Below are positions 45,207 through 53,946 of a stretch of 64,000 nucleotides of DNA, in pieces. Numbering within the stretch: position 1 is the first letter of the stretch; every line of letters starts with the position of its first letter. Below the pieces are notes generated by a model. The model worked only from the letters and a program-made list of their open reading frames with translations. It was not told where the DNA came from and made no database searches. The position numbers and the translations under genes were made by a program. This DNA is from Leifsonia tongyongensis (GTDB lineage: Bacteria > Actinomycetota > Actinomycetes > Actinomycetales > Microbacteriaceae). The stretch spans positions 372,001-436,000 of the forward strand of contig NZ_JAAGWY010000001.1 in the NCBI RefSeq assembly GCF_010686705.1, written 5' to 3'.

Positions 45207-45249
45207 GAACACACGATATCGGCAGGGCGCTTCATCGAGGTCCCCAGCC

Positions 45250-45441
45250 TCAGTACGCGTGAGCCTGGCTGGCAACGATCGTCACGAGAACCGCGAATCC
45301 GACCAGCGCCCAGATGCCCACCCCGATGATCTTCGACCGCCGATCTTCCCGCTTCCGGTCGTAGCCGCCGACATCCTGTGCGCCTGGTCGCCGGGCCCTG
45401 CGCCACGACAGGAAATCCCGTGACCTGTGGGAGATCGACAT
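45250..45441 (-). CDS. Small tail-anchored membrane protein
   Basis: The ORF encodes 63 residues with a basic N-terminal half ([15 protein letters not shown]) and one C-terminal helix ([20 protein letters not shown]). The helix looks real, the ribosome site is weak. Function unknown. Confidence 0.4.
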   Translation of the reverse strand: MSISHRSRDFLSWRRARRPGAQDVGGYDRKREDRRSKIIGVGIWALVGFAVLVTIVASQAHAY

Positions 45442-45584
45442 CCTGGATCAGCGTATTCCGGACTCTGATTTCGTACACAGCGAACCGGAGGTTCAGTTGT
45501 CCGTAAGACGACTTCGCCACCCGGCATACGGGCGAAGTCGGACTCTCGACCAAGCGCAATCCGCTGGCCGGATCGGTCGATCCG

Positions 45585-45962
45585 TCACCCGCTGAAGCCG
45601 TCCTCGACCATCGCTGCTGCTGCAGCGGCGGCCTCCTTGAATCGGTTCTCGCGAATCGCGTCCACCGGGGTGTCGTAGTCCAGCAGCGGATTCGACCCGA
45701 TGAACCACATGCGTGCGACGTTCTCGCCCTCGGACGCCGCTATCGCGAGCCATTGAGTGTGCGCGAACTGCAGACGACGCACGGCTTCGGCCTGCGGCTC
45801 CGGACCATCAAGTTGAGCCCATCTGTAGGTGATCTTCGGGTCTTCACTGCCAGCCAGAGAAGCGACGAGAGTCGCGCCGAGCGCGGAGTTCAAACGTCGC
45901 GTGATCTCGCGGATTCCGATGTTCGCGGATAACGCATGCGCGTCACGAGTTGTAGTAGCCAT
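45585..45962 (-). CDS. HTH plus Xre/MbcA/ParS-like antitoxin-type protein (third of three)
   Basis: From ATG 45962 the product has 125 residues. IREITRRLNSALGATLVASLAGSEDPKITYRWA is an HTH, and ARMWFIGSNPLLDYDTPVDAIRENR is the shared C-terminal core. It is the shortest of the three related island proteins and probably shows the minimal unit. The 55-residue gene just upstream ends at 45965, two bases before this start codon, so they are co-translated. Confidence 0.65.
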   Translation of the reverse strand: MATTTRDAHALSANIGIREITRRLNSALGATLVASLAGSEDPKITYRWAQLDGPEPQAEAVRRLQFAHTQWLAIAASEGENVARMWFIGSNPLLDYDTPVDAIRENRFKEAAAAAAAMVEDGFSG

Positions 45963-45964
45963 AT

Positions 45965-46132
45965 TCACTCGCTTGACTGGTTTGCATCCGATTGCTCCCA
46001 CGCCTTCAGCAATTGCTCTCGCCAGCCCTTCGGCGGCGGCCACAGGACACCCCAAGCTGCGAGCGTCGCACGCGTCCACCCTCCAGCAGGAGTCCGCGCG
46101 GCGCTGACCTCATCAGGACTAGGCAACGTCAT
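45965..46132 (-). CDS. Small protein with GGWTRATLAAWGVLWPPPKGW motif
   Basis: From ATG 46132 the product has 55 residues. Its core, a GGWT-helix-WGV-WPPPKGW pattern rich in Trp and Pro, is far from random and recalls small proteins of actinobacterial phages and islands whose role is unknown. It is tightly linked to the antitoxin-like gene downstream. An upstream GTG at 46150 is possible. Confidence 0.55.
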   Translation of the reverse strand: MTLPSPDEVSAARTPAGGWTRATLAAWGVLWPPPKGWREQLLKAWEQSDANQSSE

Positions 46133-46149
46133 GCCTACAGTTTGGCGCA

Positions 46150-46358
46150 CTGCGCCGACACGCGTTTAGCCGCGCGCCGAGGTTCTCGTACGTACGGTGA
46201 TGCAGATGCATCTCGGGCTTCCCCGGTGCGCCGCAGACGAAGCACTCCTGCGGCATGCCAGATGTGAAGTAGCGCTGGCGGAGCGCTCACCACTCAGGCG
46301 ACTGGTTGTAGCTGCGATATCTCGCAGGCGACACCGTCCGCCCTGCTGGGTTCGCCAT
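46150..46358 (-). pseudogene. Decayed HNH endonuclease
   Basis: Reading the minus strand from ATG 46358 gives YRSYNQSPEW, an in-frame TGA, then LRQRYFTSGMPQECFVCGAP and MHLHHRTYENLGA. The CxxC and HLHH are the start of an HNH/McrA-type nuclease, but the second cysteine pair and final His are missing and the frame drifts after LGA. The TGA replaces an expected Arg codon. It looks like a dead nuclease gene upstream of the 55-residue gene. Confidence 0.6.
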
Positions 46359-46595
46359 GTCTCGACCCTAACGGCGGCGGTCCGGGAGCGGTTCGAATTC
46401 GTCCTCCCAGAATGCGTCGAAGCCCACTAGTCCGAACTCTTCCACCGTGCCCATTGGAGGTCACCGCGTTCGACCTCGGTTTTATCCTCCGGTGGTTGCT
46501 GATCGAAAAACCCAGTGCGGCGCCGCCGTTCGCCCCAGGTAGCAACCTGAAATGATCGAGGCTTCAGGTCGACGACCAGGTAGCTGCCCGAACTA

Positions 46596-47078
46596 TTGAG
46601 AGACCAGCGAGCTAGCCACTACGGTCAGCATGTGCTGATTCGTCGCGAGGGTTCTCTCGAGCGAAGCCCTGCCGCCACGATCGCCGCTGTTCTTGCGGCT
46701 CTCTACGCACTGGGGCTTCTCACACTTGCCGGTTCCCTGGTCGTCGATCGAATGTACGGGAACGACGTCATCGCTCACCTCAGGGGTTACGAGGTTCGCG
46801 GCTGGGCGTTCGTCGTGGTCGCCTGCATCGCGGGCGCACTGCTTCTGGCGTTCGGGACCATCGCTGTATGGCGCGGGCGCCGCGGATACACGGTGATCGC
46901 CCCGTTGGGCTTGATCGTCGTGATCGGCTGCATCGGAGAGCCGATCGACATCATCTCGGGAAACCCGTTAGGCGACAACCTCATCGGCCTGCTCATCATC
47001 GTTGCAGCAGCACTTCCCCTTGTGCTGCTTCTTCTGCCGAGAAGAGCAGCAGCCGCGACGGCACAACCCAGCGAATAG
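46596..47078 (+). CDS. Four-helix membrane protein of unknown function
   Basis: The ORF gives 160 residues from a TTG; a GTG at 46632 is as likely. Four helices are visible (IAAVLAALYALGLLTLAG, AFVVVACIAGALLLAFG, VIAPLGLIVVIGCIG, LIGLLIIVAAALPLVLLLL). No motif identifies a function. A terminator follows directly. Confidence 0.6.
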   Translation: MRDQRASHYGQHVLIRREGSLERSPAATIAAVLAALYALGLLTLAGSLVVDRMYGNDVIAHLRGYEVRGWAFVVVACIAGALLLAFGTIAVWRGRRGYTVIAPLGLIVVIGCIGEPIDIISGNPLGDNLIGLLIIVAAALPLVLLLLPRRAAAATAQPSE

Positions 47079-47081
47079 GAA

Positions 47082-47110
47082 GACCCCGAGGCGCGTAGGC
47101 GCTCGGGGTC
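47082..47110. terminator. Bidirectional terminator between 46596-47078 and the 36-residue gene
   Basis: GACCCCGAG and CTCGGGGTC form a 9-bp stem extended by GCG/CGC pairs; it starts 4 bp past the membrane-protein stop and 19 bp past the opposing stop. Confidence 0.7.
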
Positions 47111-47128
47111 ATCAGGTCGTGCGTGGTT

Positions 47129-47239
47129 TCAGACGAAGACGCGGCGGCCGTCTGAGTAGGTGAGCATGTAGTGGCCGTCGACGGTGTTGGAGACGAGGAC
47201 GTGCTCGCCGTCCTTGGTGACGTACATTCCTGGAGCCAT
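47129..47239 (-). CDS. 36-residue protein of unknown function
   Basis: ATG 47239 follows AAGGA at a good distance and opens MAPGMYVTKDGEHVLVSNTV, then HYMLTYSDGRRVFV. The hydrophobic/polar alternation suggests two or three beta hairpins. It is bracketed by terminators on both sides, so it is probably transcribed alone. No family recognised. Confidence 0.5.
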   Translation of the reverse strand: MAPGMYVTKDGEHVLVSNTVDGHYMLTYSDGRRVFV

Positions 47240-47362
47240 GATCGAGTCCTTCCTCGTCGAGGGATCGCGCCGTTGGGCGCTGTGCGATTTCGTGCAGAGG
47301 AGAAGCCCTCTTCTTCGCAGTTGTCCCGGAGACGGCTCTGCCGGCTCTGCTCAGGAACGAAA

Positions 47363-47397
47363 AGACCCCCGCCGCCGGTGAGGGCGAACGGGGGTCT
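47363..47397 (-). terminator. Terminator of the 47421-47798 gene
   Basis: AGACCCCCG and CGGGGGTCT pair around a 17-base centre with inner G/C pairs; on the minus strand it runs into TCTTTTC. Confidence 0.7.
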
Positions 47398-47420
47398 CGG
47401 TGGGTGTGGGACCAGCAATC

Positions 47421-47798
47421 TCAGCGGCCGAGATCCCTCCACGCGAGGTGCGAGTTCTCGATGACGAGTACGACCGACGGCTCGGATTTCGCATCGAGAC
47501 GAACCCGGTAACGATTTAGGGCCACCCAGGAGATCGCCCCGACCTCGAACGCGCCGACGTCAGGGATCGTCATGACGTCACCACGCCTGATGTACAGGTT
47601 CCCCGGGATCAGAGTGTCCGGAATGCGAGACGGCTCGTACAACGACGGTGTCTCAAGATAGATGACGGTGTCGTCGAATTTGATCCGGTACCGGCCGGGA
47701 CGTTCGTCTTTCCAGATCGATTCGATCGGTTTCGTCCACCTGTCGGGCACGGTGATGACGCCGCCCCTCAGCAGGTGCATGTTCGACTGTATCGGCAT
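47421..47798 (-). CDS. Internally duplicated beta-rich protein of unknown function
   Basis: The product has 125 residues in two matching halves. Half one: LLRGGVITVPDRW, then PGRYRIKFDD and VIYLETPS. Half two: YIRRGDVMTIPDVG, then LNRYRVRLDA and VVLVIENS. Each half looks like a small beta barrel. Sm-like or SH3-like folds are possible but not demonstrable by eye. It has its own terminator. Confidence 0.6.
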   Translation of the reverse strand: MPIQSNMHLLRGGVITVPDRWTKPIESIWKDERPGRYRIKFDDTVIYLETPSLYEPSRIPDTLIPGNLYIRRGDVMTIPDVGAFEVGAISWVALNRYRVRLDAKSEPSVVLVIENSHLAWRDLGR

Positions 47799-47964
47799 TC
47801 GTACCCCCCTGGATCAGACGCGCGTCTCGTCGACGCGCGGGATGAGCCTATCGCCGCGGTGGAGCTGGGGCGGGAAGGCGATGTCGGGTTAAGCGCAGAC
47901 TTCTGCCTCGAGCAGGTACCCGATCGGCTTACCGACCACTCCTCTCATTGGGTCCGAGTGATTA

Positions 47965-48068
47965 ACGACCCGATCATGCTTCTTGCTGGCGGTACTGCAT
48001 AGGCGGCAGTGCCTTTACGACCCGATCATGCTTCTTGCTGGCGGTACTGCATAGGCGGCAGTGCCTTT
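47965..48068. repeat. 52-bp perfect tandem duplication at the end of the type ISP gene
   Basis: Units 47965-48016 and 48017-48068 appear identical and both contain CGATCATGCTTCTTGCTGGC. The unit holds the last ten codons of the minus-strand gene, so its stop region is duplicated. Fifty-two is not a multiple of three. Perfect identity means a recent event. Confidence 0.9.
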
Positions 48069-51000
48069 ACGATCCGAACCGTCTCAATGCTGACGGTGAT
48101 GATTCGCTGGACGAGTTCGACGATGTAGACCGGGTTGCTGTGCTCGGCGCCCCAGTCGTTAGGGTCGTTCACTATCCCGGACGGTTTGTCGGTCTTCACC
48201 TGGTACCGTTCGAGGACCCAATCGAGGGCGGACCGGGAGCCGATCTTATACTCGTGGGCTTCCTCGGGGATCCCGGTGATCGTCAGGCTGTTTGTGACGC
48301 GGATAGTTGTGCGATCGAGGTTGCCCGGCTTGCCTCCGTACCGCATTTTCTCGACACGAAGGTCAGCTGGTACCGGGCTGCTGAAGTCCACAGGATAAAG
48401 CGCTGCAGTCTCGTATCCGAGGTGCAGCTCCGACAAGGCGCGGCCGGCGGCAGCGAACACGAAGAAATCGGCTGGGTCTGCCAATTCGGGAATGCGGGGC
48501 AGCATCTTCTTGAGATCAGCACCGAACTCGTTTCTGTACTGCTCAGAGTGCAGCAGTCCGTAGACGGCGAAGAACACGTCATCGGGGGTTACGCTCTGCC
48601 CGTAGAGCTCTCGGTACCGGCCTAGGGCAGTGCCCGAGATGTTGTCGGTCCGGGTGGGATCGTCCCCCTCGATGTCCAGCGTGGGTTGTCCTGTGGCTGC
48701 TGAGAAGGACGAACGCGGGAAGAATTGTCCGGCGCTCCCGGCACCCGTCACGTGGAGATCAGGGGTTTTGTCGACCATAAGCACGGAAAAGGGTACCACC
48801 GAGTTCATCCCGACGATGTACATCCCAAAGTTCTCATCCGTGGGAAAGACGCGACTAATCTGGCCAGAAACCTCATTGAACGTGTTGTCCCAGTAGAACC
48901 ACTGGGAGTTAAACGGCCTGTAAGCAGCCTGCCGAACTGAAGAGGCCGAGAACTCAGCCTGACTCCCGCGCTCAGCGGCGCGGCGGAGCTTCCTCGACCA
49001 GCTAATTTTTCCTGAACTTCCGGCCAGATCATCCCCTAGACCGGATGCCGCGTCATTGAATGCTTTGATTGTCGACAACATGCTGGCACGAAGCCTGTTC
49101 TTCGAATAGTTGTAGACCCAAGCGTCTCGCGCAGAAGTAACCCCCTGGACGCGGATGCCGAACAGCTCGTCGATGGAAGTTAGCGACCCGAACAACTCAG
49201 ACCGTTGGCTAATCCAGTCACCATGCTCATTCGGAGTGACATGTTCCCATGGAACTCCGTCGACGCCCTGGTACTGCTTGAGTAAGCCGAACTTCTGATC
49301 GCGGGTGAGGTAGTCGCCGATGTCGCGGTATTTGATGGTTCCGGTGGCAGGCCTGTCCGGGTTCTTCACCAGAAGCGATATGACGATGGTAGCCCTGCTC
49401 CCGGGACCGAACGTCTGCCCGCCTTCTTTGAGCGCTTGCTCGCCGGAGGTGCGCGTGTTGCCGCGGAGGTTGAGGATGTATAGCTCCGTAAACTCCTCCT
49501 CCAGCGTGAGCCGGAGGCCCGCGGCGGTGTTGCTGTCGAGGAAGCCGCCGTTAGTCACATAGGCCACGATGCCGCGGTCTTTGATTCGGTCAGACGCCCA
49601 CCTGATGGCTCGAATATACGAGTCGTAGAGGTTGTTCTTGTTTTGGCCTGTCGACCGCGCTGCATATGTACTAGCGATCCGCAGATCCAGCGACGGGTAC
49701 TTGAGGTTCTGGTTGTTGTCGTTCGCGGAATCTTGCCCGGATGAGTAGGGCGGGTTGCCTACGATGACGCGGATATCTAGAGCGTTCTGATCCTTGACTC
49801 GCTGGTTGTTGTCACCGAAGATGCCCTCGTCGTCGTACTTGTCGTCATCTTCCGAGGACTGAAACGTGTCCGTGAGTACGATGCCGGGGAACGCGACGTA
49901 TTCGCCGCCCTGCATTGAGTTGTATGTCGCTTCGATATTAACGGCGGCGACGTAGTACGCCAGCAGCACGATCTCGTTGGCGTGCAGCTCGTACCGGAAC
50001 TTCCGCGCCATGTCCTCGGGCTTGATTAGCCCCGACTGTAGGAGTCTGACGATGAAGGTGCCGGTTCCTGTGAAGGGATCCAGCACGTGCACGCCCTCAT
50101 CCGTCAGGCCGACTCCGAAGTGATCACGGGACAGCTCATCGGCGGAGCGCAAGATAAAGTCCACGATCTCGTTCGGCGTGTATACGATGCCGAGCCGCTC
50201 CGAGGTGTTCCTGAACGCGCCGGTGAAGAATTTCTCGTACAGTCGCTTGATAGTGGTCTGCTTGCCCGCGGCGTCAGTGATGCCTGTGACAGCACGCTGA
50301 ACGCCCGCATAAAAGTTGGTGAGGTCCGTTGTTTCGGTGTCGAGGTTCTGTTGCTCAAGCGCGTTCACCATGCCCTGCATGACCTGGGAGACAGGGTTGT
50401 GGTCGGAGAACGCATGCTCCGAGAAGAGGGCATCGAACACAGGCTGCGTGATTAGGTGCTGGGAGAGCATCTCGACCGCCTGCGCTTCGGTAATCGACGG
50501 ATTCAGGTTGTCCTGGAGCCCTTTCACGAACCGAGTGAACGCGGTCCGAAGGTCCGGGTTGGAGCCGTCAACGAGCCCGGTAATCCGCGTCATCTGGCGG
50601 CCGGCGATCTCAGCGACGTCTTTTGCCCAGTTCTCCCAATAGTCGCGTTCGCCTACCTTGTCGACGATCTTGGCGTAGATAGCGCTCTGCCAGTCCGCGC
50701 CGAGGATCGACATGTCCAGGGGAACCTGGGTAGAGTCGGGGGTGCCGCTTTCCGCCGGGGTGCCAGGCAGGCCGCTGTCGGACTGCCAGGTTGCGATGAC
50801 TGGTCCGTCACCGGTTCGAGCGTTGAGGTCGATCTGCTCGATCTTGGCCTCGAAGCGTTCGTCGTGAGCACGAAGCGCCCGTAACACGTCCCATACGACC
50901 TTGAACTTGCGGTTGTCGTTGAGGGCCTGCTCCGGTGTCTGGCCGGCCGGGATGGCGATTGGGAGAACGATGTAACCGTAATCCTTGTCCGGGGCCTTCC

Positions 51001-51193
51001 GCATGACACGGCCAACCGATTGCACAACGTCGACTTGGCTGTCGCGGGAGTTGAGGAAGATGACCGCGTCAAGCGACGGCACATCGACGCCCTCGGAAAG
51101 GCACCGAGCATTGGTCAAAATGCGCGCGACGTTGTCACCGCTAGTGTCGGCCTTCAGCCAGTCGAGATGTGCGTTCCGCTCCAGGACATTCAT
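48026..51193 (-). CDS. Type ISP restriction-modification protein, C-terminal fragment (helicase end, N6-adenine methylase, specificity domain)
   Basis: The ORF gives 1055 residues and begins inside the helicase: ARCLSEGVDVPSLDAVIFL (motif V) and VVQSVGRVMRK (motif VI). A helical coupler follows, then the methyltransferase with motif I VLDPFTGTGTF (about 370-380) and NPPY (480-483), and about 450 residues of target recognition. The true frame reads upstream as TLEARHVDGTMNVLERN, so ATG 51193 is not a natural start. One CT must be removed from ACACTCTGG (51219-51222 region) to join it to the upstream ORF. Modification might survive if this fragment is translated from the ATGA overlap. Confidence 0.88.
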   Translation of the reverse strand: MNVLERNAHLDWLKADTSGDNVARILTNARCLSEGVDVPSLDAVIFLNSRDSQVDVVQSVGRVMRKAPDKDYGYIVLPIAIPAGQTPEQALNDNRKFKVVWDVLRALRAHDERFEAKIEQIDLNARTGDGPVIATWQSDSGLPGTPAESGTPDSTQVPLDMSILGADWQSAIYAKIVDKVGERDYWENWAKDVAEIAGRQMTRITGLVDGSNPDLRTAFTRFVKGLQDNLNPSITEAQAVEMLSQHLITQPVFDALFSEHAFSDHNPVSQVMQGMVNALEQQNLDTETTDLTNFYAGVQRAVTGITDAAGKQTTIKRLYEKFFTGAFRNTSERLGIVYTPNEIVDFILRSADELSRDHFGVGLTDEGVHVLDPFTGTGTFIVRLLQSGLIKPEDMARKFRYELHANEIVLLAYYVAAVNIEATYNSMQGGEYVAFPGIVLTDTFQSSEDDDKYDDEGIFGDNNQRVKDQNALDIRVIVGNPPYSSGQDSANDNNQNLKYPSLDLRIASTYAARSTGQNKNNLYDSYIRAIRWASDRIKDRGIVAYVTNGGFLDSNTAAGLRLTLEEEFTELYILNLRGNTRTSGEQALKEGGQTFGPGSRATIVISLLVKNPDRPATGTIKYRDIGDYLTRDQKFGLLKQYQGVDGVPWEHVTPNEHGDWISQRSELFGSLTSIDELFGIRVQGVTSARDAWVYNYSKNRLRASMLSTIKAFNDAASGLGDDLAGSSGKISWSRKLRRAAERGSQAEFSASSVRQAAYRPFNSQWFYWDNTFNEVSGQISRVFPTDENFGMYIVGMNSVVPFSVLMVDKTPDLHVTGAGSAGQFFPRSSFSAATGQPTLDIEGDDPTRTDNISGTALGRYRELYGQSVTPDDVFFAVYGLLHSEQYRNEFGADLKKMLPRIPELADPADFFVFAAAGRALSELHLGYETAALYPVDFSSPVPADLRVEKMRYGGKPGNLDRTTIRVTNSLTITGIPEEAHEYKIGSRSALDWVLERYQVKTDKPSGIVNDPNDWGAEHSNPVYIVELVQRIITVSIETVRIVKALPPMQYRQQEA

Positions 51194-52755
51194 TGTCCCG
51201 TCAACGTGGCGTGCTTCCAGAGTGTACGCCTGTCGGTGTCGTCGATGCGGCGGCCGGCGAGGCTGTCGGGACGGACGCCGTCAACTCCGTCATACCCGTC
51301 GAGGAGCCTCTGGACGGCCTTGCTGTCCTTGATGGAACGCGAGAACGCGACCGCGCGACGAAGGGGCTGATGTGCGTTCGGCGCCGTGGTGTCGATTCCG
51401 TGGACGCCGCGCTTCGCGAGGCCGTTGTAGATGCCAACGATGCGGGCGGCGTCCGGAATGTTTAGCTCACCGTTCTGGGCGAACTCGTCCTGGAACGCGC
51501 TGCTGATCGAGTTCTCGTCGATGGTCAGGACAAGCACCCGGTAGTCGGCCAGGAGGTCGCGTTCAACGGCCTCGCCGAACCCCAGACGGTGGAATACCGG
51601 GCCGTACGTGGCCTGGTCGTCCATGGAAACCAGCACAGCTGCTTTGTCGTTGGCATCAGCTCGCACCGACTCGGCGTAGATCTTCGGCGTTGCTGTCATG
51701 TAGAGACGCCGCTTGGTCTTGATGGCCTCGTTAGAGTGAACTCGGAGGAACGAAGACTCGTCTTGTCCACTCAGCGTGAAGCCAGCAGTGCGGTGGGCTT
51801 CGTCGCAGATCACGAGATCGAACTCAGCAAGCCCTTCTGCCTGCGCCTTGGCGACCACGTCGATGGACTGGTACGTCGAGAAGAACACGGTCAGCCCGTC
51901 GGGCGTCTCGGCCTTTGGGACTTCCTGAAGCAGCTGAGCCGTCGACGTCGTTGCGGGATAGGCAAGGTCAGAAACCGTGAAGTCCTCGTTGGACTTGCGC
52001 ACCTTGGTGTCAGAGCAGATAGCAAACGCTCGCAACTCCATGGTGCGTTCCTGAGACCACTCACGGAGTGTCTGCGAGAGCAGTGCGATGGACGGCACAA
52101 GGAACAGTACCTTCCCGCCCGGGCCTGCAATGTTCTCGGCGATCCGGAGGCTCGTGAACGTCTTGCCGGTTCCGCAGGCCATGATCAACTTCCCCCGGTC
52201 GTGATCAATGAAGCCGGCCTGCACGTCGGATATTGCTTGCGCTTGGTGCTTCCGGAGCGTCTTGACCTTCGGCGGAGCCACCTCGTCCGGCCTGGCGAAC
52301 GAATAGGTCGACCAGTCAATGTCGGATTGATCAAAGTCGTCGACCCCAATCCGCGACGTAGTGATCTGCTGACCGTTCAACGCTTCCTCGGCGTGTTTGC
52401 CCCATTTGGCCGAAGTGGAAACGACGATCCGAGACGAGAAGGGATGTTTACCCGAGGCGGTGAAGAAGGAGTCGAGGTCGGACTTCTGCATCGTGTGCTC
52501 AGGCGCGTAGAACTTGCACTGGATGGCGCAGATTTCACCCGTGTGCCGTTCTCGAGCCACCAGGTCGATGCCTGTATCGACTTTCCCATCGCGACCGGGC
52601 CAGTCCTGCCACAGCCACACTTTGTCGAAAAGTGCCGTCCACTTCGGGTCCGTCGTCAGGAACGTCCGGGTTAGACGCTCAAGGAGAAGGCCTTTTGTGC
52701 GCTTATCGGGAGCGATGGCCGCATACTCGGCCAACAGGTCATGGATCGACGTCAT
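51190..52755 (-). CDS. Type ISP restriction-modification protein, N-terminal fragment (Mrr-like nuclease and helicase start)
   Basis: The ORF gives 521 residues. An Mrr-like PD-(D/E)XK nuclease is at the N-terminus (GIDLVARERHTGEICAIQCKFY with Asp64 and QxK 79-81). The SF2 helicase/translocase follows with Walker A ACGTGKT (193-199) and DEAH (318-321), and motif III TATPKIY. The frame breaks before motif V with WKHATLTGQ, out of phase with the downstream fragment. Type ISP enzymes need one polypeptide to translocate and cut, so cleavage is probably lost while the slip persists. Confidence 0.88.
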   Translation of the reverse strand: MTSIHDLLAEYAAIAPDKRTKGLLLERLTRTFLTTDPKWTALFDKVWLWQDWPGRDGKVDTGIDLVARERHTGEICAIQCKFYAPEHTMQKSDLDSFFTASGKHPFSSRIVVSTSAKWGKHAEEALNGQQITTSRIGVDDFDQSDIDWSTYSFARPDEVAPPKVKTLRKHQAQAISDVQAGFIDHDRGKLIMACGTGKTFTSLRIAENIAGPGGKVLFLVPSIALLSQTLREWSQERTMELRAFAICSDTKVRKSNEDFTVSDLAYPATTSTAQLLQEVPKAETPDGLTVFFSTYQSIDVVAKAQAEGLAEFDLVICDEAHRTAGFTLSGQDESSFLRVHSNEAIKTKRRLYMTATPKIYAESVRADANDKAAVLVSMDDQATYGPVFHRLGFGEAVERDLLADYRVLVLTIDENSISSAFQDEFAQNGELNIPDAARIVGIYNGLAKRGVHGIDTTAPNAHQPLRRAVAFSRSIKDSKAVQRLLDGYDGVDGVRPDSLAGRRIDDTDRRTLWKHATLTGQ

Positions 52756-53094
52756 TAGATTGGGCCCCTAGGAATGGATCGGCTTCAGGCGCAGGCGCGA
52801 AGATCAACAGAGCCGACTTTATCGGGTCCAGCAAGGCAGACCCGGACCCCACTCGACGCGTTCCCTCCCCATTGTCTGGCTCATCGTGGATTGGTGGCAT
52901 CCTTGCCTAGCGCCGAGGGCCGGCCACAATCGGATCCTGATTCGAGGGTATGAATCCGCTGCCTGGGCAGGCGCGATTCATCCGGGAACGAGGCCGGACC
53001 CGGGCCAAGATGTCCTTGCGGCTGCACGATCCGCCACGACCAGCTGGTAAGTGGGGCCATCACAACTTGCCCGAGCAGTGAGCTCCCATTCGAG
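52756..53094. other. Gene-free gap between the type ISP and HEPN loci
   Basis: In 339 bp I see no ORF with protein-like composition and no strong stem-loop. The promoter of the type ISP gene must be in its left part. Confidence 0.4.
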
Positions 53095-53937
53095 CTACTG
53101 GCGTCTCGCGGGTCGAACGACGGTACCGCATTCCGTGCACGCAAGGTCCTCAAACTTTCGCTGCCAGTTCCGGACGAAGCGTGAAGTAGCTCGTTCGTCC
53201 TCGTCGACAAGCCCGCCCGACGCCGCTTCAAGCACTTCTGTAACCTTGTCAACGAGGATCTGAATCATTCGCTGGGTCGCCAGCGGACTCGGTTCGATCG
53301 ATAGTGAGTGCACCTCGTGACGACCCAGAAAACTCGGGTTCGCCCGCCGAGACCAGTAGCCGATGAAGTAGTTGGTGTCGACTAGACCCTTCGCAAGTTC
53401 ATCAGAGGTGGGTGGGTGCCGCGGGATGGTGCGCATCAAGCTGCTGGCCAGACTGATCAGATCCTCTTCGGACCAAAAGCTGCCGTATCCGTGCGCATAC
53501 TGATCCCTGAACTGGGTGAGCGCGCGCATAGCTGTCGACGCGACGTTTACCTTCGTGGCGAAAACGGTTGCGAAGAAGTCTCGTGCCTCGTCACGGCTCC
53601 ATGCCTTGCCGTGAGTGTGGACAACGCCTTCAGAGTCGGTAAAAAACTCGCTGGCGATCTTTGCGAGAGTGAGCTCTGTGAGAGCGACCGCGCGAGAAAC
53701 GGTCATCATACCGACGTGGCGTGCTGCTGCGGCCGGATCAAGCTGCAACTCTTTCTCCGCCTCGTAGTACACGTCGCCGTAGTCGTGAGTCGCCGGGTCG
53801 AGCACGCCTGCGACTTTCTCAACGGCCTCGCTGTAGCGAGTTTCGACATCGCGCACGACGAACAGGTGAAGCTGCTTCACATGCTCCATCTCTCGGGTGA
53901 AGTCCCATTGAATGAGGTCGAACTGTTCAGGTATCAC
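53095..53937 (-). CDS. HEPN-domain protein with Rx4HxY motif (putative toxin RNase)
   Basis: The product has 280 residues, mostly helical. FRDQYAHGYGSF contains R144-x4-H149-x-Y151, the exact active motif of HEPN toxins whose tyrosine is AMPylated by an MNT partner. A C-terminal CTECG is a zinc-knuckle-like CxxC. It is the third gene of a minus-strand operon with a nucleotidyltransferase (54867-55439) and an unknown protein (53947-54870), 9 bp after the latter. HEPN toxins are ribonucleases; this one is longer than the usual 110-150 residues. Confidence 0.7.
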   Translation of the reverse strand: MIPEQFDLIQWDFTREMEHVKQLHLFVVRDVETRYSEAVEKVAGVLDPATHDYGDVYYEAEKELQLDPAAAARHVGMMTVSRAVALTELTLAKIASEFFTDSEGVVHTHGKAWSRDEARDFFATVFATKVNVASTAMRALTQFRDQYAHGYGSFWSEEDLISLASSLMRTIPRHPPTSDELAKGLVDTNYFIGYWSRRANPSFLGRHEVHSLSIEPSPLATQRMIQILVDKVTEVLEAASGGLVDEDERATSRFVRNWQRKFEDLACTECGTVVRPARRQ

Positions 53938-53946
53938 CGGGGCAGG

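Noticed and set aside
46368-46454. 28-codon minus-strand frame MGTVEEFGLVGFDAFWEDEF
   Set aside because: Acidic and protein-like, but very short and without a convincing ribosome site.
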